Positions 48,147-57,429 are shown, numbered from the stretch's first letter. The stretch is DNA of 64,000 bases from Pengzhenrongella sp031582905 (GCF_031582905.1 NZ_CP133990.1:248001-312000); one strand, 5' to 3'. Notes: generated by a model from the letters alone, not told the origin. Program-made: numbers and translations.

Positions 48147-48961
48147 TGGGACAGAAGGTCAACCCGCACGGGTACCGCCTCGGCATCACCACCGACCACC
48201 GGTCGCGGTGGTTCGCCGACAGCACCAAGCCCGGCCAGCGGTACCGCGACTACGTCCGCGAGGACGTGCAGATCCGCAAGCTCATGTCGACGGGCCTCGA
48301 GCGCGCCGGCATCTCCAAGGTCGAGATCGAGCGCACCCGTGACCGTGTGCGCGTCGACATCCACACCGCCCGCCCGGGGATCGTCATCGGGCGTCGTGGC
48401 GCGGAGGCCGACCGCATCCGCGGCGAGCTCGAGAAGCTCACCGGCAAGCAGGTGCAGCTGAACATCCTCGAGGTGAAGAACGCCGAGATCGATGCGCAGC
48501 TCGTGGCCCAGGGCATCGCCGAGCAGCTCGCGAGCCGTGTCTCGTTCCGTCGTGCGATGCGCAAGGGCATGCAGTCCGCGCAGCGCGCCGGCGCCAAGGG
48601 CATCCGCGTGCAGTGCGCCGGCCGCCTCGGTGGTGCCGAGATGAGCCGGAGCGAGTTCTACCGCGAGGGTCGGGTTCCGCTGCACACGCTGCGCGCGAAC
48701 ATCGACTACGGCTTCTACGAGGCCCGGACCACCTTCGGCCGCATCGGCGTCAAGGTCTGGATCTACAAGGGCGACATGACGGAGAAGGAGTTCGCCCAGC
48801 AGCAGGCGACCCAGGCTCCGCGTGCGCCGCGCGGCCCGCGTGCGGACCGTCCGGCTCGCGCCGGCGCCCCGCGTCGGACCGAGCGGACCGACGCGCCGGC
48901 CGCCCCCGCCGAGGCCGCTGCGGCCCCGGCCGAGGCGCCCACTTCTGGAACGGAGGCCTGA
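48146..48961 (+). CDS. rpsC: 30S ribosomal protein S3
   Basis: 271 residues from a GTG sharing one base with the rplV stop. VNPHGYRLGITTDHRSRWFA, the KH domain GIVIGRRGAEADRIRGEL, and AGRLGGAEMSRSEFYREGRV are present. A C-terminal Ala/Pro/Arg extension of about 50 residues is common in actinobacteria. Confidence 0.98.
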   Translation: MGQKVNPHGYRLGITTDHRSRWFADSTKPGQRYRDYVREDVQIRKLMSTGLERAGISKVEIERTRDRVRVDIHTARPGIVIGRRGAEADRIRGELEKLTGKQVQLNILEVKNAEIDAQLVAQGIAEQLASRVSFRRAMRKGMQSAQRAGAKGIRVQCAGRLGGAEMSRSEFYREGRVPLHTLRANIDYGFYEARTTFGRIGVKVWIYKGDMTEKEFAQQQATQAPRAPRGPRADRPARAGAPRRTERTDAPAAPAEAAAAPAEAPTSGTEA

Positions 48962-48964
48962 GCC

Positions 48965-49384
48965 ATGCTGATCCCGCGCAGGCTGAAGCACCGCAAGCAG
49001 CACCACCCGGGGCGCTCCGGCGCCGCGACCGGTGGCACCGTGATCTCGTTCGGTGAGTACGGCATCCAGGCTCTCGAGCCGGCCTACGTCACCAACCGCC
49101 AGATCGAGGCTGCTCGTATCGCCATGACCCGCCACATCAAGCGTGGTGGCAAGGTCTGGATCAACATCTACCCGGACCGCCCGCTCACCAAGAAGCCGGC
49201 GGAGACCCGCATGGGTTCGGGTAAGGGTTCGCCCGAGTGGTGGATCGCCAACGTCAAGCCCGGCCGAGTGATGTTCGAGCTCGCCGGTGTCCCGGAGCCG
49301 CTGGCTCGCGAGGCCATGCGCCGCGCCCAGCACAAGCTCCCGATGAAGACCCGTTTCGTGGTCCGCGAGGGTGGTGGCAACTGA
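48965..49384 (+). CDS. rplP: 50S ribosomal protein L16
   Basis: 139 residues. MLIPRRLKHRKQHHPGR, FGEYGIQALEPAYVTNRQIE and RMGSGKGSPEWWIANVKPGR are typical. Its stop overlaps the rpmC start (TGATG). Confidence 0.98.
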   Translation: MLIPRRLKHRKQHHPGRSGAATGGTVISFGEYGIQALEPAYVTNRQIEAARIAMTRHIKRGGKVWINIYPDRPLTKKPAETRMGSGKGSPEWWIANVKPGRVMFELAGVPEPLAREAMRRAQHKLPMKTRFVVREGGGN

Positions 49385-49623
49385 TGGCTATCGGAACCAA
49401 GGAGCTCGCCCCCGACGAGCTGGACGGCTTCGACGACGAGCGACTCGTCGCCGAGCTGAAGAAGGCCAAGGAGGAGCTGTTCAACCTGCGCTTCCAGTCG
49501 GCCACCGGTCAGCTCGAGAGCCACGGGCGGCTCAAGGCCGTGCGCCGCGACATCGCGCGGATCTACACGATCCTGCGTGAGCGCGAGCTCGGCATCCGTA
49601 CTGCCCCGAGCGCGAGCGAGTGA
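49384..49623 (+). CDS. rpmC: 50S ribosomal protein L29
   Basis: 79 residues. The helical hairpin protein has ELKKAKEELFNLRFQSATGQ and the conserved RRDIARIYTILRERELG. It begins within the rplP stop. Confidence 0.97.
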   Translation: MAIGTKELAPDELDGFDDERLVAELKKAKEELFNLRFQSATGQLESHGRLKAVRRDIARIYTILRERELGIRTAPSASE

Positions 49624-49631
49624 GGTCGACC

Positions 49632-49934
49632 ATGAGCGAAACCCAGGAGGGCGCCGTGACCGCGGCCCCCGAGAGCGCTGAGCGCCGTCCCGACCGCAAG
49701 ACGCGGCGTGGCTACGTGGTCAGCGACAAGATGCAGAAGACCGTCGTGGTGGAGGTCGAGGACCGGGTCAAGCACCCGCTCTACGGCAAGGTCATCCGGC
49801 GCACGAGCAAGGTCAAGGCGCACGACGAGGCCAACGCGGCCGGGATCGGCGACCTCGTCCTCATCATGGAGACGCGACCGCTCTCCGCCACCAAGCGGTG
49901 GCGCGTGGTCGAGGTCCTCGAGAAGGCCAAGTAG
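49632..49934 (+). CDS. rpsQ: 30S ribosomal protein S17
   Basis: 100 residues from ATG at 49632. A GTG at 49656 has a better ribosome-binding site (AGGAGGG) and would shorten it by eight residues, so the start is open. RKTRRGYVVSDKMQKTVVVE, HPLYGKVIRRTSKVKAHDE and ETRPLSATKRWRVVEVLEKA identify S17. It is the last gene of the S10 operon. Confidence 0.96.
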   Translation: MSETQEGAVTAAPESAERRPDRKTRRGYVVSDKMQKTVVVEVEDRVKHPLYGKVIRRTSKVKAHDEANAAGIGDLVLIMETRPLSATKRWRVVEVLEKAK

Positions 49935-49954
49935 GCCAGCAGTACTCAGTTGCC

Positions 49955-50002
49955 CCCGGGGAATGCGGTGGTGGGACCACGGGTTCCACCACCGGCCCCG
50001 GG
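49955..50002 (+). terminator. Two-part hairpin between the S10 and spc gene blocks
   Basis: An outer 7-base-pair stem (CCCGGGG/CCCCGGG) encloses an inner stem of eight Watson-Crick pairs (GGTGGTGG/CCACCACC) extended by a G-U and an A-U pair. It lies in the 149-base gap after rpsQ. It marks the S10/spc boundary and may terminate or attenuate. Confidence 0.55.
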
Positions 50003-50083
50003 TGCATGACGGCAGCTATCCGTTCGGCCAGGCTCAGATCCCCCAGCAGGGCTCGAGAACCGGCAGACGACAGGAGTAGGTAC

Positions 50084-50452
50084 ATGATCCAGCAGGAGTC
50101 GCGACTTCGGGTCGCCGACAACACGGGTGCCAAGGAGATCCTCTGCATCCGTGTTCTCGGTGGTTCGGGACGTCGCTACGCCGGAATCGGTGACGTCATC
50201 GTCGCCACCGTCAAGGACGCGATCCCCGGCGGCAACGTCAAGAAGGGCGACGTCGTCAAGGCGGTCATCGTCCGTACCCGCAAGGAGCGTCGGCGTCCCG
50301 ACGGCTCGTACATCAAGTTCGACGAGAACGCCGCCGTGATCCTCAAGAACGACGGCGACCCCCGTGGGACCCGCATCTTCGGCCCGGTGGGCCGTGAGCT
50401 TCGCGACAAGAAGTTCATGCGGATCATCTCGCTGGCTCCGGAGGTGCTCTGA
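50084..50452 (+). CDS. rplN: 50S ribosomal protein L14
   Basis: 122 residues, exact family length. MIQQESRLRVADNTGAKEIL, GDVIVATVKDAIPGGNVKKG and GTRIFGPVGRELRDKKFMRI are canonical. First gene of the spc block. Confidence 0.98.
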   Translation: MIQQESRLRVADNTGAKEILCIRVLGGSGRRYAGIGDVIVATVKDAIPGGNVKKGDVVKAVIVRTRKERRRPDGSYIKFDENAAVILKNDGDPRGTRIFGPVGRELRDKKFMRIISLAPEVL

Positions 50453-50454
50453 CC

Positions 50455-50796
50455 ATGGCGAAGATCAAGAAGGGCGACCTCGTGGTCGTCATCTCTGGCC
50501 GCGACAAGGGCAAGGAAGGCCGTGTCCTGGAGGTCCTCGTCGAGACGCAGCGCGTCGTCGTCGAAGGCGTCCAGCGGGTCACCAAGCACGTCAAGGCCGG
50601 CCAGACCCAGCGCGGCACGCGGACCGGTGGCATCGAGACCGTCGAGGCCCCGATCCACATCAGCAACGTGATGGTCGTCGACCCGGAGACCAAGAAGGGC
50701 ACCCGGGTCGGGTACCGCACCGAGGAAGTCGAGCGTGACGGTCGGACGAAGACCGTGCGGGTCCGCGTGGCCAAGCGCTCCGGGAAGGACATCTGA
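50455..50796 (+). CDS. rplX: 50S ribosomal protein L24
   Basis: 113 residues with the KOW motif KGDLVVVISGRDKGKEGRV, then VEGVQRVTKHVKAGQTQRG. An assembly-initiator protein of the 50S subunit. It overlaps the rplE start by one base. Confidence 0.97.
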   Translation: MAKIKKGDLVVVISGRDKGKEGRVLEVLVETQRVVVEGVQRVTKHVKAGQTQRGTRTGGIETVEAPIHISNVMVVDPETKKGTRVGYRTEEVERDGRTKTVRVRVAKRSGKDI

Positions 50797-51401
50797 TGAC
50801 CACCGAGAGCACGGTCACCACCGGCGGGGACACCGCGCGCGACCAGTTCGCGCGCCCCGTGCCCCGCCTCAAGGCCCGGTACGCCGACGCGATCGCCCCG
50901 GAGCTCCTCACCGAGTTCGGCCACGTCAACGTCAACCAGGTGGCGCGACTGACCAAGGTCGTCGTCAACATGGGTGTCGGCGAGGCCGCCAAGGACTCCA
51001 AGCTCATCGACGGTGCGATCCGGGACCTCACCGCGATCACCGGCCAGAAGCCGCAGGTCACCAAGGCCCGCAAGTCGATCGCCCAGTTCAAGTTGCGCGA
51101 GGGCATGCCGATCGGCGCCCACGTGACGCTGCGCGGCGACCGGATGTGGGAGTTCCTGGACCGCCTGCTGTCCACGGCCCTGCCGCGCATCCGTGACTTC
51201 CGCGGCCTGTCGCCCAAGCAGTTCGACGGCCACGGCAACTACACGTTCGGCCTCACGGAGCAGTCGATGTTCCACGAGATCGACCAGGACAAGATCGACC
51301 GCGTGCGTGGGATGGACATCACCGTCGTCACCACCGCGACCACCGACGCAGAGGGCCGCTCGCTGCTGAAGCGTCTCGGCTTCCCCTTCAAGGAGGACTG
51401 A
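50796..51401 (+). CDS. rplE: 50S ribosomal protein L5
   Basis: 201 residues. PRLKARYADAIAPELLTEFG, VVVNMGVGEAAKDSKLIDGA, FRGLSPKQFDGHGNYTFGLT and DITVVTTATTDAEGRSLLKR identify L5, the 5S rRNA-binding protein. Confidence 0.98.
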   Translation: MTTESTVTTGGDTARDQFARPVPRLKARYADAIAPELLTEFGHVNVNQVARLTKVVVNMGVGEAAKDSKLIDGAIRDLTAITGQKPQVTKARKSIAQFKLREGMPIGAHVTLRGDRMWEFLDRLLSTALPRIRDFRGLSPKQFDGHGNYTFGLTEQSMFHEIDQDKIDRVRGMDITVVTTATTDAEGRSLLKRLGFPFKED

Positions 51402-51402
51402 C

Positions 51403-51588
51403 ATGGCGAAGACCGCCCTGATCCAGAAGGCCGCCAAGACGCCGAAGTTCAAGGTGCGCGCCTACACCCGGTGCCAGCGGTGCGGACGTCCGCACTCCGT
51501 GTACCGCAAGTTCGGGCTCTGCCGGATCTGCGTGCGCCAGATGGCGCACGCCGGCGAGCTCCCCGGCGTCACCAAGAGCAGCTGGTAA
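51403..51588 (+). CDS. rpsN: 30S ribosomal protein S14, zinc-binding type Z
   Basis: 61 residues, the short type Z form. Both zinc pairs are intact in YTRCQRCGRPHSVYRKFGLC and RICVRQ. It ends GVTKSSW. It is placed between L5 and S8 as usual. Confidence 0.98.
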   Translation: MAKTALIQKAAKTPKFKVRAYTRCQRCGRPHSVYRKFGLCRICVRQMAHAGELPGVTKSSW

Positions 51589-51659
51589 CAACTACGCCGC
51601 TGGTCCGGGCCAACCGCATCGCGGTCCCGGATACCCCGGCGAGGAAGGGCTAAGCCCAC

Positions 51660-52058
51660 ATGACCATGACCGACCCGATCGCAGACATGCTGACGCGTCT
51701 GCGGAACGCGAACTCGGCGCACCACGACACGGTGACCATGCCGTTCTCGAAGCTGAAGTCGCACATCGCGGAGATCCTCCAGGCCGAGGGCTACATCGCC
51801 GGCTGGAAGGTCGAGGACGCCCCGGTGGGGCAGTACCTCACCATCGAGCTCAAGTACGGCCCCAACCGCGAGCGCTCGCTCGCCGGTGTGCGCCGCGTGT
51901 CCAAGCCGGGCCTGCGCGTGTACGCCAAGTCGACCAACCTGCCCAAGGTGCTCGGCGGCCTCGGCGTGGCGATCCTGTCCACGTCCTCCGGCCTCCTCAC
52001 CGATAAGCAGGCCGCCAAGAAGGGCGTGGGTGGGGAAGTCCTCGCCTACGTCTGGTAA
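51660..52058 (+). CDS. rpsH: 30S ribosomal protein S8
   Basis: 132 residues (a second ATG lies six bases in). TDPIADMLTRLRNANSAHHD, then RRVSKPGLRVYAKSTNLPKV and ILSTSSGLLTDKQAAKKGVG are diagnostic. S8 represses the spc operon in E. coli. Confidence 0.98.
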   Translation: MTMTDPIADMLTRLRNANSAHHDTVTMPFSKLKSHIAEILQAEGYIAGWKVEDAPVGQYLTIELKYGPNRERSLAGVRRVSKPGLRVYAKSTNLPKVLGGLGVAILSTSSGLLTDKQAAKKGVGGEVLAYVW

Positions 52059-52082
52059 GTCCGAGACGGAAAGGAGCTAGCC

Positions 52083-52619
52083 ATGTCTCGTATCGGCAGA
52101 GTCCCCGTCCCGGTCCCCACCGGCGTGGACGTCACGATCGACGGACGCGTGGTGACGGTCAACGGCCCCAAGGGCGCCCTGACCCACACCGTGGCGTCCC
52201 CTATCCAGGTCGTCCAGGAGGACGGTGCCCTCGTGGTGTCCCGTCCGGACGACGAGCGCGAGTCGCGCTCGCTGCATGGCCTGACCCGCACGCTGCTCGC
52301 CAACCTGATCACCGGCGTCACCGAGGGCTACACCAAGCGCCTCGAGATCGTTGGCACCGGGTACCGCGTCACCGCCAGGGGCGACACGCTCGAGTTCGCG
52401 CTCGGCTTCAGCCACCCGGTGAACGTCGCGCCGCCCGCCGGCATCACGTTCGCCGTCGAGGCCCCGACCCGCTTCTCGGTCAGCGGCATCGACAAGCAGC
52501 AGGTCGGCGAGGTCGCAGCCAACATCCGCAAGATCCGCAAGCCCGAGCCGTACAAGGGCAAGGGTGTGCGTTACGCCGGCGAGGTCGTCCGGCGCAAGGT
52601 CGGAAAGGCTGGGAAGTAA
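52083..52619 (+). CDS. rplF: 50S ribosomal protein L6
   Basis: 178 residues. MSRIGRVPVPVPTGVDVTID, RSLHGLTRTLLANLITGVTE and the C-terminal PEPYKGKGVRYAGEVVRRK are canonical. Confidence 0.98.
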   Translation: MSRIGRVPVPVPTGVDVTIDGRVVTVNGPKGALTHTVASPIQVVQEDGALVVSRPDDERESRSLHGLTRTLLANLITGVTEGYTKRLEIVGTGYRVTARGDTLEFALGFSHPVNVAPPAGITFAVEAPTRFSVSGIDKQQVGEVAANIRKIRKPEPYKGKGVRYAGEVVRRKVGKAGK

Positions 52620-52622
52620 GCG

Positions 52623-52994
52623 ATGGCTCTCAAGATCATGGGCAAGGGCAAGGCGATCAGCCGCGCCCGTCGTCACCTGCGTGTCCGCAAGAAGGTCAGC
52701 GGCACGGCCGTCCGTCCTCGCCTCGTCGTCACCCGGTCCACCCGGCACATGACGGCCCAGGTCGTCGACGACACGGTCGGGCGGACCGTCGCGTCCGCCT
52801 CGACGCTCGAGGCCGACCTGCGCGCCCTCGGCGCGGACAAGACCGCCAAGGCGCGTCGCGTCGGTGAGCTCGTCGCCGAGCGTGCCAAGGCTGCCGGCGT
52901 CGACGCGGTCGTGTTCGACCGCGGCGGCAACAAGTACCACGGCCGGGTGGCAGCAGTCGCCGACGGGGCCCGCGAAGGCGGACTGGCCCTGTGA
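52623..52994 (+). CDS. rplR: 50S ribosomal protein L18
   Basis: 123 residues. RARRHLRVRKKVSGTAVRPR, STRHMTAQVVDDTVGRTVAS and VVFDRGGNKYHGRVAAVADG match L18, which binds 5S rRNA with L5. Confidence 0.97.
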   Translation: MALKIMGKGKAISRARRHLRVRKKVSGTAVRPRLVVTRSTRHMTAQVVDDTVGRTVASASTLEADLRALGADKTAKARRVGELVAERAKAAGVDAVVFDRGGNKYHGRVAAVADGAREGGLAL

Positions 52995-53031
52995 CGACCA
53001 CCACCTCCGTACGGAAGAAGAGGATTCACTG

Positions 53032-53673
53032 ATGGCTGCTCCTCAGCGCAGCAACACCGGCGCGCCCGCGGGCGGCGCCGGCGGCGGCGGCGACCGTCGT
53101 GACGGCGGACGCCGTGACGGCGGACGCCGGGACGCTCCCGAGAAGAGCCAGTTCCTCGAGCGCGTCGTGACGATCAACCGCGTGTCCAAGGTCGTCAAGG
53201 GCGGACGCCGCTTCAGCTTCACCGCGCTCGTCGTGGTGGGTGACGGCGACGGCACCGTCGGCGTGGGCTACGGCAAGGCCAAGGAGGTGCCCGCGGCGAT
53301 CGCCAAGGGTGTCGAGGAGGCCAAGAAGAACTTCTTCCGGGTCCCCCGCATCCAGGGCACCATCCCGCACCCCATCCAGGGTGAGGCCGCGGCCGGCGTC
53401 GTGTTCCTGCGTCCCGCGTCCCCCGGTACCGGTGTCATCGCCGGTGGTCCGGTGCGTGCGGTGCTCGAGTGCGCCGGCGTGCACGACATCCTCAGCAAGT
53501 CCCTCGGCTCCACCAACGCCATCAACATCGTGCACGCCACGGTGGCGGCGCTGCAGGGGCTCGAGGAGCCGGAGGCCGTCGCGGCGCGCCGTGGTCTGTC
53601 GCTCGAGCACGTCGCTCCGGCGCCGCTGCTGCGGGCCCGGGCAGCCGGGACCGCCGCGAAGGTGGGTGCGTGA
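53032..53673 (+). CDS. rpsE: 30S ribosomal protein S5
   Basis: 213 residues. A Gly/Arg/Asp-rich N-terminal extension is built from a repeated 15-base unit (DGGRR repeats). The S5 core is SQFLERVVTINRVSKVVKGG, VGYGKAKEVPAAIAKGVEEA and RPASPGTGVIAGGPVRAVLE. The stop overlaps rpmD. Confidence 0.98.
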   Translation: MAAPQRSNTGAPAGGAGGGGDRRDGGRRDGGRRDAPEKSQFLERVVTINRVSKVVKGGRRFSFTALVVVGDGDGTVGVGYGKAKEVPAAIAKGVEEAKKNFFRVPRIQGTIPHPIQGEAAAGVVFLRPASPGTGVIAGGPVRAVLECAGVHDILSKSLGSTNAINIVHATVAALQGLEEPEAVAARRGLSLEHVAPAPLLRARAAGTAAKVGA

Positions 53674-53855
53674 TGGCCCGCCTCAAGGTGACCCAGACCA
53701 AGTCCGCCATCGGCGGCAAGCAGAACCAGCGCGACACGCTGCGGACCCTCGGGCTGAAGCGCATCGGTGACGTCGTCGTCAAGGAGGACCGTCCGGAGAT
53801 CCGGGGCATGGTCCAGACGGTGATCCACCTCGTCGCGGTCGAGGAGGTCGAGTGA
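53673..53855 (+). CDS. rpmD: 50S ribosomal protein L30
   Basis: 60 residues. KVTQTKSAIGGKQNQRDTLR and LGLKRIGDVVVKEDRPEIRG are the L30 hallmarks. The ATG lies within the rpsE stop and its own stop overlaps rplO. Confidence 0.97.
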   Translation: MARLKVTQTKSAIGGKQNQRDTLRTLGLKRIGDVVVKEDRPEIRGMVQTVIHLVAVEEVE

Positions 53856-54355
53856 TGAGCGAGAACACCCAGGAGACGCCGGCCAAGGCCGGCAAGACCA
53901 CCGCCGGCGCGGGCGGCACCCTCAAGGTGCACCACCTGCGTCCGGCCCCGGGTGCCAAGACCGCCAAGACCCGCGTGGGTCGTGGTGAGGCGTCCAAGGG
54001 CAAGACGGCCGGTCGCGGGACCAAGGGCACCAGTGCCCGGTACCAGGTCCCGGCCGGCTTCGAGGGTGGCCAGATGCCGCTGCACATGCGTCTGCCCAAG
54101 CTCCGCGGGTTCAAGAACCCGTTCCGCACCGAGTACCAGGTCGTCAACCTGGACAAGCTGGCGGAGCTGTACCCGGCCGGTGGCCAGGTCACGGTCGCCG
54201 ATCTCGTCGCCAAGGGGGCGGTCCGCAAGGGTCAGCCGGTCAAGGTGCTCGGGACCGGCGAGATCACCGTGGCCCTCACGGTCGCGGTGGACGCCTTCTC
54301 GGCGTCCGCCAAGGAGAAGATCGTCGCTGCCGGCGGGTCCGTCGAGCAGGACTGA
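53855..54355 (+). CDS. rplO: 50S ribosomal protein L15
   Basis: 166 residues from the ATG at 53855. LKVHHLRPAPGAKTAKTRVG, GKTAGRGTKGTSARYQVPAG and EGGQMPLHMRLPKLRGFKNP identify L15. It has a Lys/Thr-rich N-terminal extension and is followed by an intrinsic terminator. Confidence 0.98.
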   Translation: MSENTQETPAKAGKTTAGAGGTLKVHHLRPAPGAKTAKTRVGRGEASKGKTAGRGTKGTSARYQVPAGFEGGQMPLHMRLPKLRGFKNPFRTEYQVVNLDKLAELYPAGGQVTVADLVAKGAVRKGQPVKVLGTGEITVALTVAVDAFSASAKEKIVAAGGSVEQD

Positions 54356-54365
54356 CCACGCCAGG

Positions 54366-54404
54366 ACGGGGTCGGAGGGGCACTCGTCCCTCCGACCCCG
54401 TTTT
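54366..54404 (+). terminator. Intrinsic terminator between rplO and secY
   Basis: A perfect 14-base-pair stem (ACGGGGTCGGAGGG with its complement) is followed by TTTT. It is the only hairpin in the super-cluster with a clear T-run. It separates the spc ribosomal genes from secY-adk-map. Confidence 0.85.
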
Positions 54405-54523
54405 CGCATCCGGGCGATGATCCGTGAGGATGGCCCCTGCGTCCGCCCCGGACGCACGCACAGATGGACCGGCGCCGCCGGGACACGAGACACACACCGC
54501 CGCCAGGCGGAGCAGGAGGATCG

Positions 54524-55822
54524 GTGCTCAGCGCATTCGTGCGGGCGTTCAGGACGCCCGACCTGCGGCGCAAGCTGCTCTTCACGATCGCCATCATGGC
54601 GGTCTTCCGGCTCGGGTCGTTCCTCCCGACACCCGGGGTCTCCTACCCGAACGTGCAGACGTGCATCGACGAGAGCGCGGGCGGCAACGACCTGCTCGGG
54701 CTGGTCAACCTGTTCAGCGGCGGGGCGCTCCTGCAGCTGTCGGTGTTCGCGCTGGGGATCATGCCGTACATCACGGCGAGCATCATCGTGCAGCTGCTGC
54801 GTGTGGTCATCCCGCGGTTCGAGGCGCTGCACAAGGAAGGTCAGTCCGGCACCGCGAAGCTCACGCAGTACACGCGGTACCTGACCATCGGCCTCGCCAT
54901 CCTGCAGTCGACGACCGTCATCACGGTCGCCCGCAACGGCGGGCTGTTCCCCGGGTGCACCGTGGACGTCATCCCGGACTCCGGCATCGCCACGACGCTC
55001 CTCATGGTCCTGACCATGACGGCCGGCACGGGCCTGATCATGTGGCTCGGTGAGCTCATCTCCGAGCGCGGCATCGGCAACGGCATGTCGCTGCTCATCT
55101 TCACGTCGATCGCCGCGAGCTTCCCCACCGCGCTGTGGTCCATCGCCGGTGGCGACGGCGGCATCGCGAAGTTCCTCATCGTCCTCGCCGTGATCGTCGT
55201 GGTGATCGCCCTCGTCGTCTTCGTCGAGCAGTCGCAGCGCCGCATCCCCGTGCAGTACGCCAAGCGCATGGTCGGACGCCGCATGTACGGCGGCTCGAGC
55301 ACCTACATCCCGATCAAGATCAACATGGCCGGGGTCATCCCGATCATCTTCGCGTCGTCGCTGCTCGCCGTCCCGGGCCTGCTCGCGCAGTTCGGCGACC
55401 AGACCGCCGGCTGGGTCCAGTGGGTCGCCGTCCACCTGGTCCCCGCGGACGCGCCGCTGCACCTGGCGATCTACGTCGTCCTGATCATCTTCTTCTGCTA
55501 CTTCTACACGGCGATCACGTTCAACCCGGACGAGGTCGCGGACAACATGAAGAAGTACGGCGGGTTCATCCCCGGCATCCGGGCCGGTCGACCGACCGCG
55601 GAGTACCTGTCCTACGTGATCTCGCGGATCACGGCCGCGGGCTCGGTGTACCTCGCGCTCGTGGCGCTGGTCATGACCATCGTCTTCATCCTGCTCGACG
55701 TCACCCAGGCCATCCCGCTCGGCGGCGCGTCGATCCTCATCGTCGTCGGCGTCGGCCTCGAGACCGTCAAGCAGATCGAGTCCCAGCTGCAGCAGCGGCA
55801 CTACGAAGGGTTCCTCCGATGA
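54524..55822 (+). CDS. secY: Preprotein translocase subunit SecY
   Basis: 432 residues from a GTG with AGGAGG upstream; the frame is open to 54464. It begins LSAFVRAFRTPDLRRKLLFT. It has ten membrane segments and the motifs GIMPYITASIIVQLL and RIPVQYAKRMVGRRMYGGSS, and the C-terminus is YEGFLR. It forms the protein-conducting channel with SecE. Confidence 0.98.
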   Translation: MLSAFVRAFRTPDLRRKLLFTIAIMAVFRLGSFLPTPGVSYPNVQTCIDESAGGNDLLGLVNLFSGGALLQLSVFALGIMPYITASIIVQLLRVVIPRFEALHKEGQSGTAKLTQYTRYLTIGLAILQSTTVITVARNGGLFPGCTVDVIPDSGIATTLLMVLTMTAGTGLIMWLGELISERGIGNGMSLLIFTSIAASFPTALWSIAGGDGGIAKFLIVLAVIVVVIALVVFVEQSQRRIPVQYAKRMVGRRMYGGSSTYIPIKINMAGVIPIIFASSLLAVPGLLAQFGDQTAGWVQWVAVHLVPADAPLHLAIYVVLIIFFCYFYTAITFNPDEVADNMKKYGGFIPGIRAGRPTAEYLSYVISRITAAGSVYLALVALVMTIVFILLDVTQAIPLGGASILIVVGVGLETVKQIESQLQQRHYEGFLR

Positions 55823-56397
55823 GCGCGCGACTGATCATCATGGGTCCGCAGGGCTCCGGGAAGGGCACCCAGGCGGCCCGGCTCGCCGAGCGCCTCGGCG
55901 TCCCCGCGATCTCCACCGGCGACATCTTCCGGGCCAACGTCAAGGGCGGGACCGAGCTCGGCAACCAGGCGAAGGCGATCATGGACGCCGGCGACCTGGT
56001 CCCGGACTCCCTCACCAACGCGATGGTCCGCGACCGGCTCGCCGAGGCCGACACCGCCGAGGGGTTCATCCTCGACGGGTACCCGCGCAACGCGGCCCAG
56101 GTCGAGGCGCTCGACGCCGTCCTGGCGGAGCGCGGCGTAACCCTGGACGCCGTCGTCGAGCTGTCCGCCGACCGGGACGAGCTCCTCGCCCGGCTGGCCC
56201 GGCGCGCCGTCGTCGAGGGCCGTGCGGACGACACCGAGGAGGCCATCTCGCGGCGCCTCGCGATCTACGCCGAGCAGACCGCGCCGCTCACCGACGCCTA
56301 TGCCGAGCGCGGGCTGCTCGTCGCGGTCGACGGCATCGGGGACGTCGACGACGTGACCGAGCGGCTGATGGCCGCGCTCGCGTCCCGCGTCGGCTGA
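55819..56397 (+). CDS. adk: Adenylate kinase
   Basis: 192 residues, the short form without a zinc lid. P-loop GPQGSGKGTQAARLAERL, ISTGDIFRANVKGGTELG, and FILDGYPRNAAQVEALD. It interconverts ATP, ADP and AMP. The start overlaps the secY stop by 4 bases, the usual secY-adk-map arrangement. Confidence 0.97.
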   Translation: MSARLIIMGPQGSGKGTQAARLAERLGVPAISTGDIFRANVKGGTELGNQAKAIMDAGDLVPDSLTNAMVRDRLAEADTAEGFILDGYPRNAAQVEALDAVLAERGVTLDAVVELSADRDELLARLARRAVVEGRADDTEEAISRRLAIYAEQTAPLTDAYAERGLLVAVDGIGDVDDVTERLMAALASRVG

Positions 56398-56412
56398 CGC
56401 CCGGGACCCGTG

Positions 56413-57258
56413 ATGTTCGGACGCGACCGGATCGAGTACAAGACGCCGGAGCAGGTGCTCCTCATGCGACGCGCCGGGCTCGTGGTCGCCGACGCGCTGG
56501 CCGCGGTGCGCGCCGAGATGCGTCCGGGGCTGACGACGGCGGACCTCGACGCGGTCGCGGCGGACGTCATCCGGTCCGCCGGCGCGACGCCGTCGTTCCT
56601 CGGGTACCACGGCTTCCCCGCGACGCTGTGCGTCTCGGTCAACGACGAGATCGTGCACGGCATCCCGGGGCCCCGGGTGCTGGCACCGGGTGACGTGGTG
56701 TCGGTGGACTGCGGTGCGATCGTCGAGGGGTGGCACGGCGACTCGGCGATGACCGTGGTGCTCGACGACGCCGACCCGCTCGACGTCGAGCTCGCCGCGA
56801 CGACGGAGCGCGCGATGTGGGCCGGGATCGCCGCGCTCGCCGGTGCCGACCGGCTCGGGGCCGTGGGGGAGGCCGTCGAGGACGTCGTCGACGGGGCGGC
56901 CGCCGCCGGTGCGAACGGTGGGTCGCGGTACGGCGTCGTGCAGGAGTACGTCGGTCACGGGATCGGCAGCGCGATGCACCAGCCGCCCGAGGTCCTCAAC
57001 TACCGCACGCGCGACCGTGGCGCCCGGCTCAAGCCGGGCATGTGCCTCGCAGTGGAGCCGATGCTCGTGCGTGGCAGCCAGGCGAGCCGGGTGCTCGAGG
57101 ACGACTGGACGGTCGTGACGGCGGACGGCTCGCGCGCCGGCCACTGGGAGCACTCCGTCGCGGTGCTGGCCGGCGGCATCACCGTCCTCACCGCCCACGA
57201 CGGCGGCGCGGCGCGGCTCGCCGAGCTCGGCGTCGAGGTCGTGGCGCTCGAGGTCTGA
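56413..57258 (+). CDS. map: Methionine aminopeptidase, type I
   Basis: 281 residues from the ATG at 56413 (a GTG lies three bases upstream). Metal ligands are in SVDCGAIVEGWHGDSAMTV (two Asp), GHGIGSAMHQPPEVLNY (His), AVEPMLV (Glu) and GHWEHSVAVL (Glu). It removes the initiator methionine. There is no N-terminal SH3-binding extension. Confidence 0.97.
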   Translation: MFGRDRIEYKTPEQVLLMRRAGLVVADALAAVRAEMRPGLTTADLDAVAADVIRSAGATPSFLGYHGFPATLCVSVNDEIVHGIPGPRVLAPGDVVSVDCGAIVEGWHGDSAMTVVLDDADPLDVELAATTERAMWAGIAALAGADRLGAVGEAVEDVVDGAAAAGANGGSRYGVVQEYVGHGIGSAMHQPPEVLNYRTRDRGARLKPGMCLAVEPMLVRGSQASRVLEDDWTVVTADGSRAGHWEHSVAVLAGGITVLTAHDGGAARLAELGVEVVALEV

Positions 57259-57429
57259 GCGGCACGTCACACGGCGTGGCCGGTTCCCCGGCGGGTGCTC
57301 ATAGCGTAGGATCGACCGTTGGGCGTGTGCCTGCTGCACTGCACACGTCCTTCCCACTGCCAGCCGCCGGTCCGTCGACCTGCCCGGGTGGGGGTGGAAG
57401 TCGTTGCAAACCGAGAGTTAGCGGAGGAT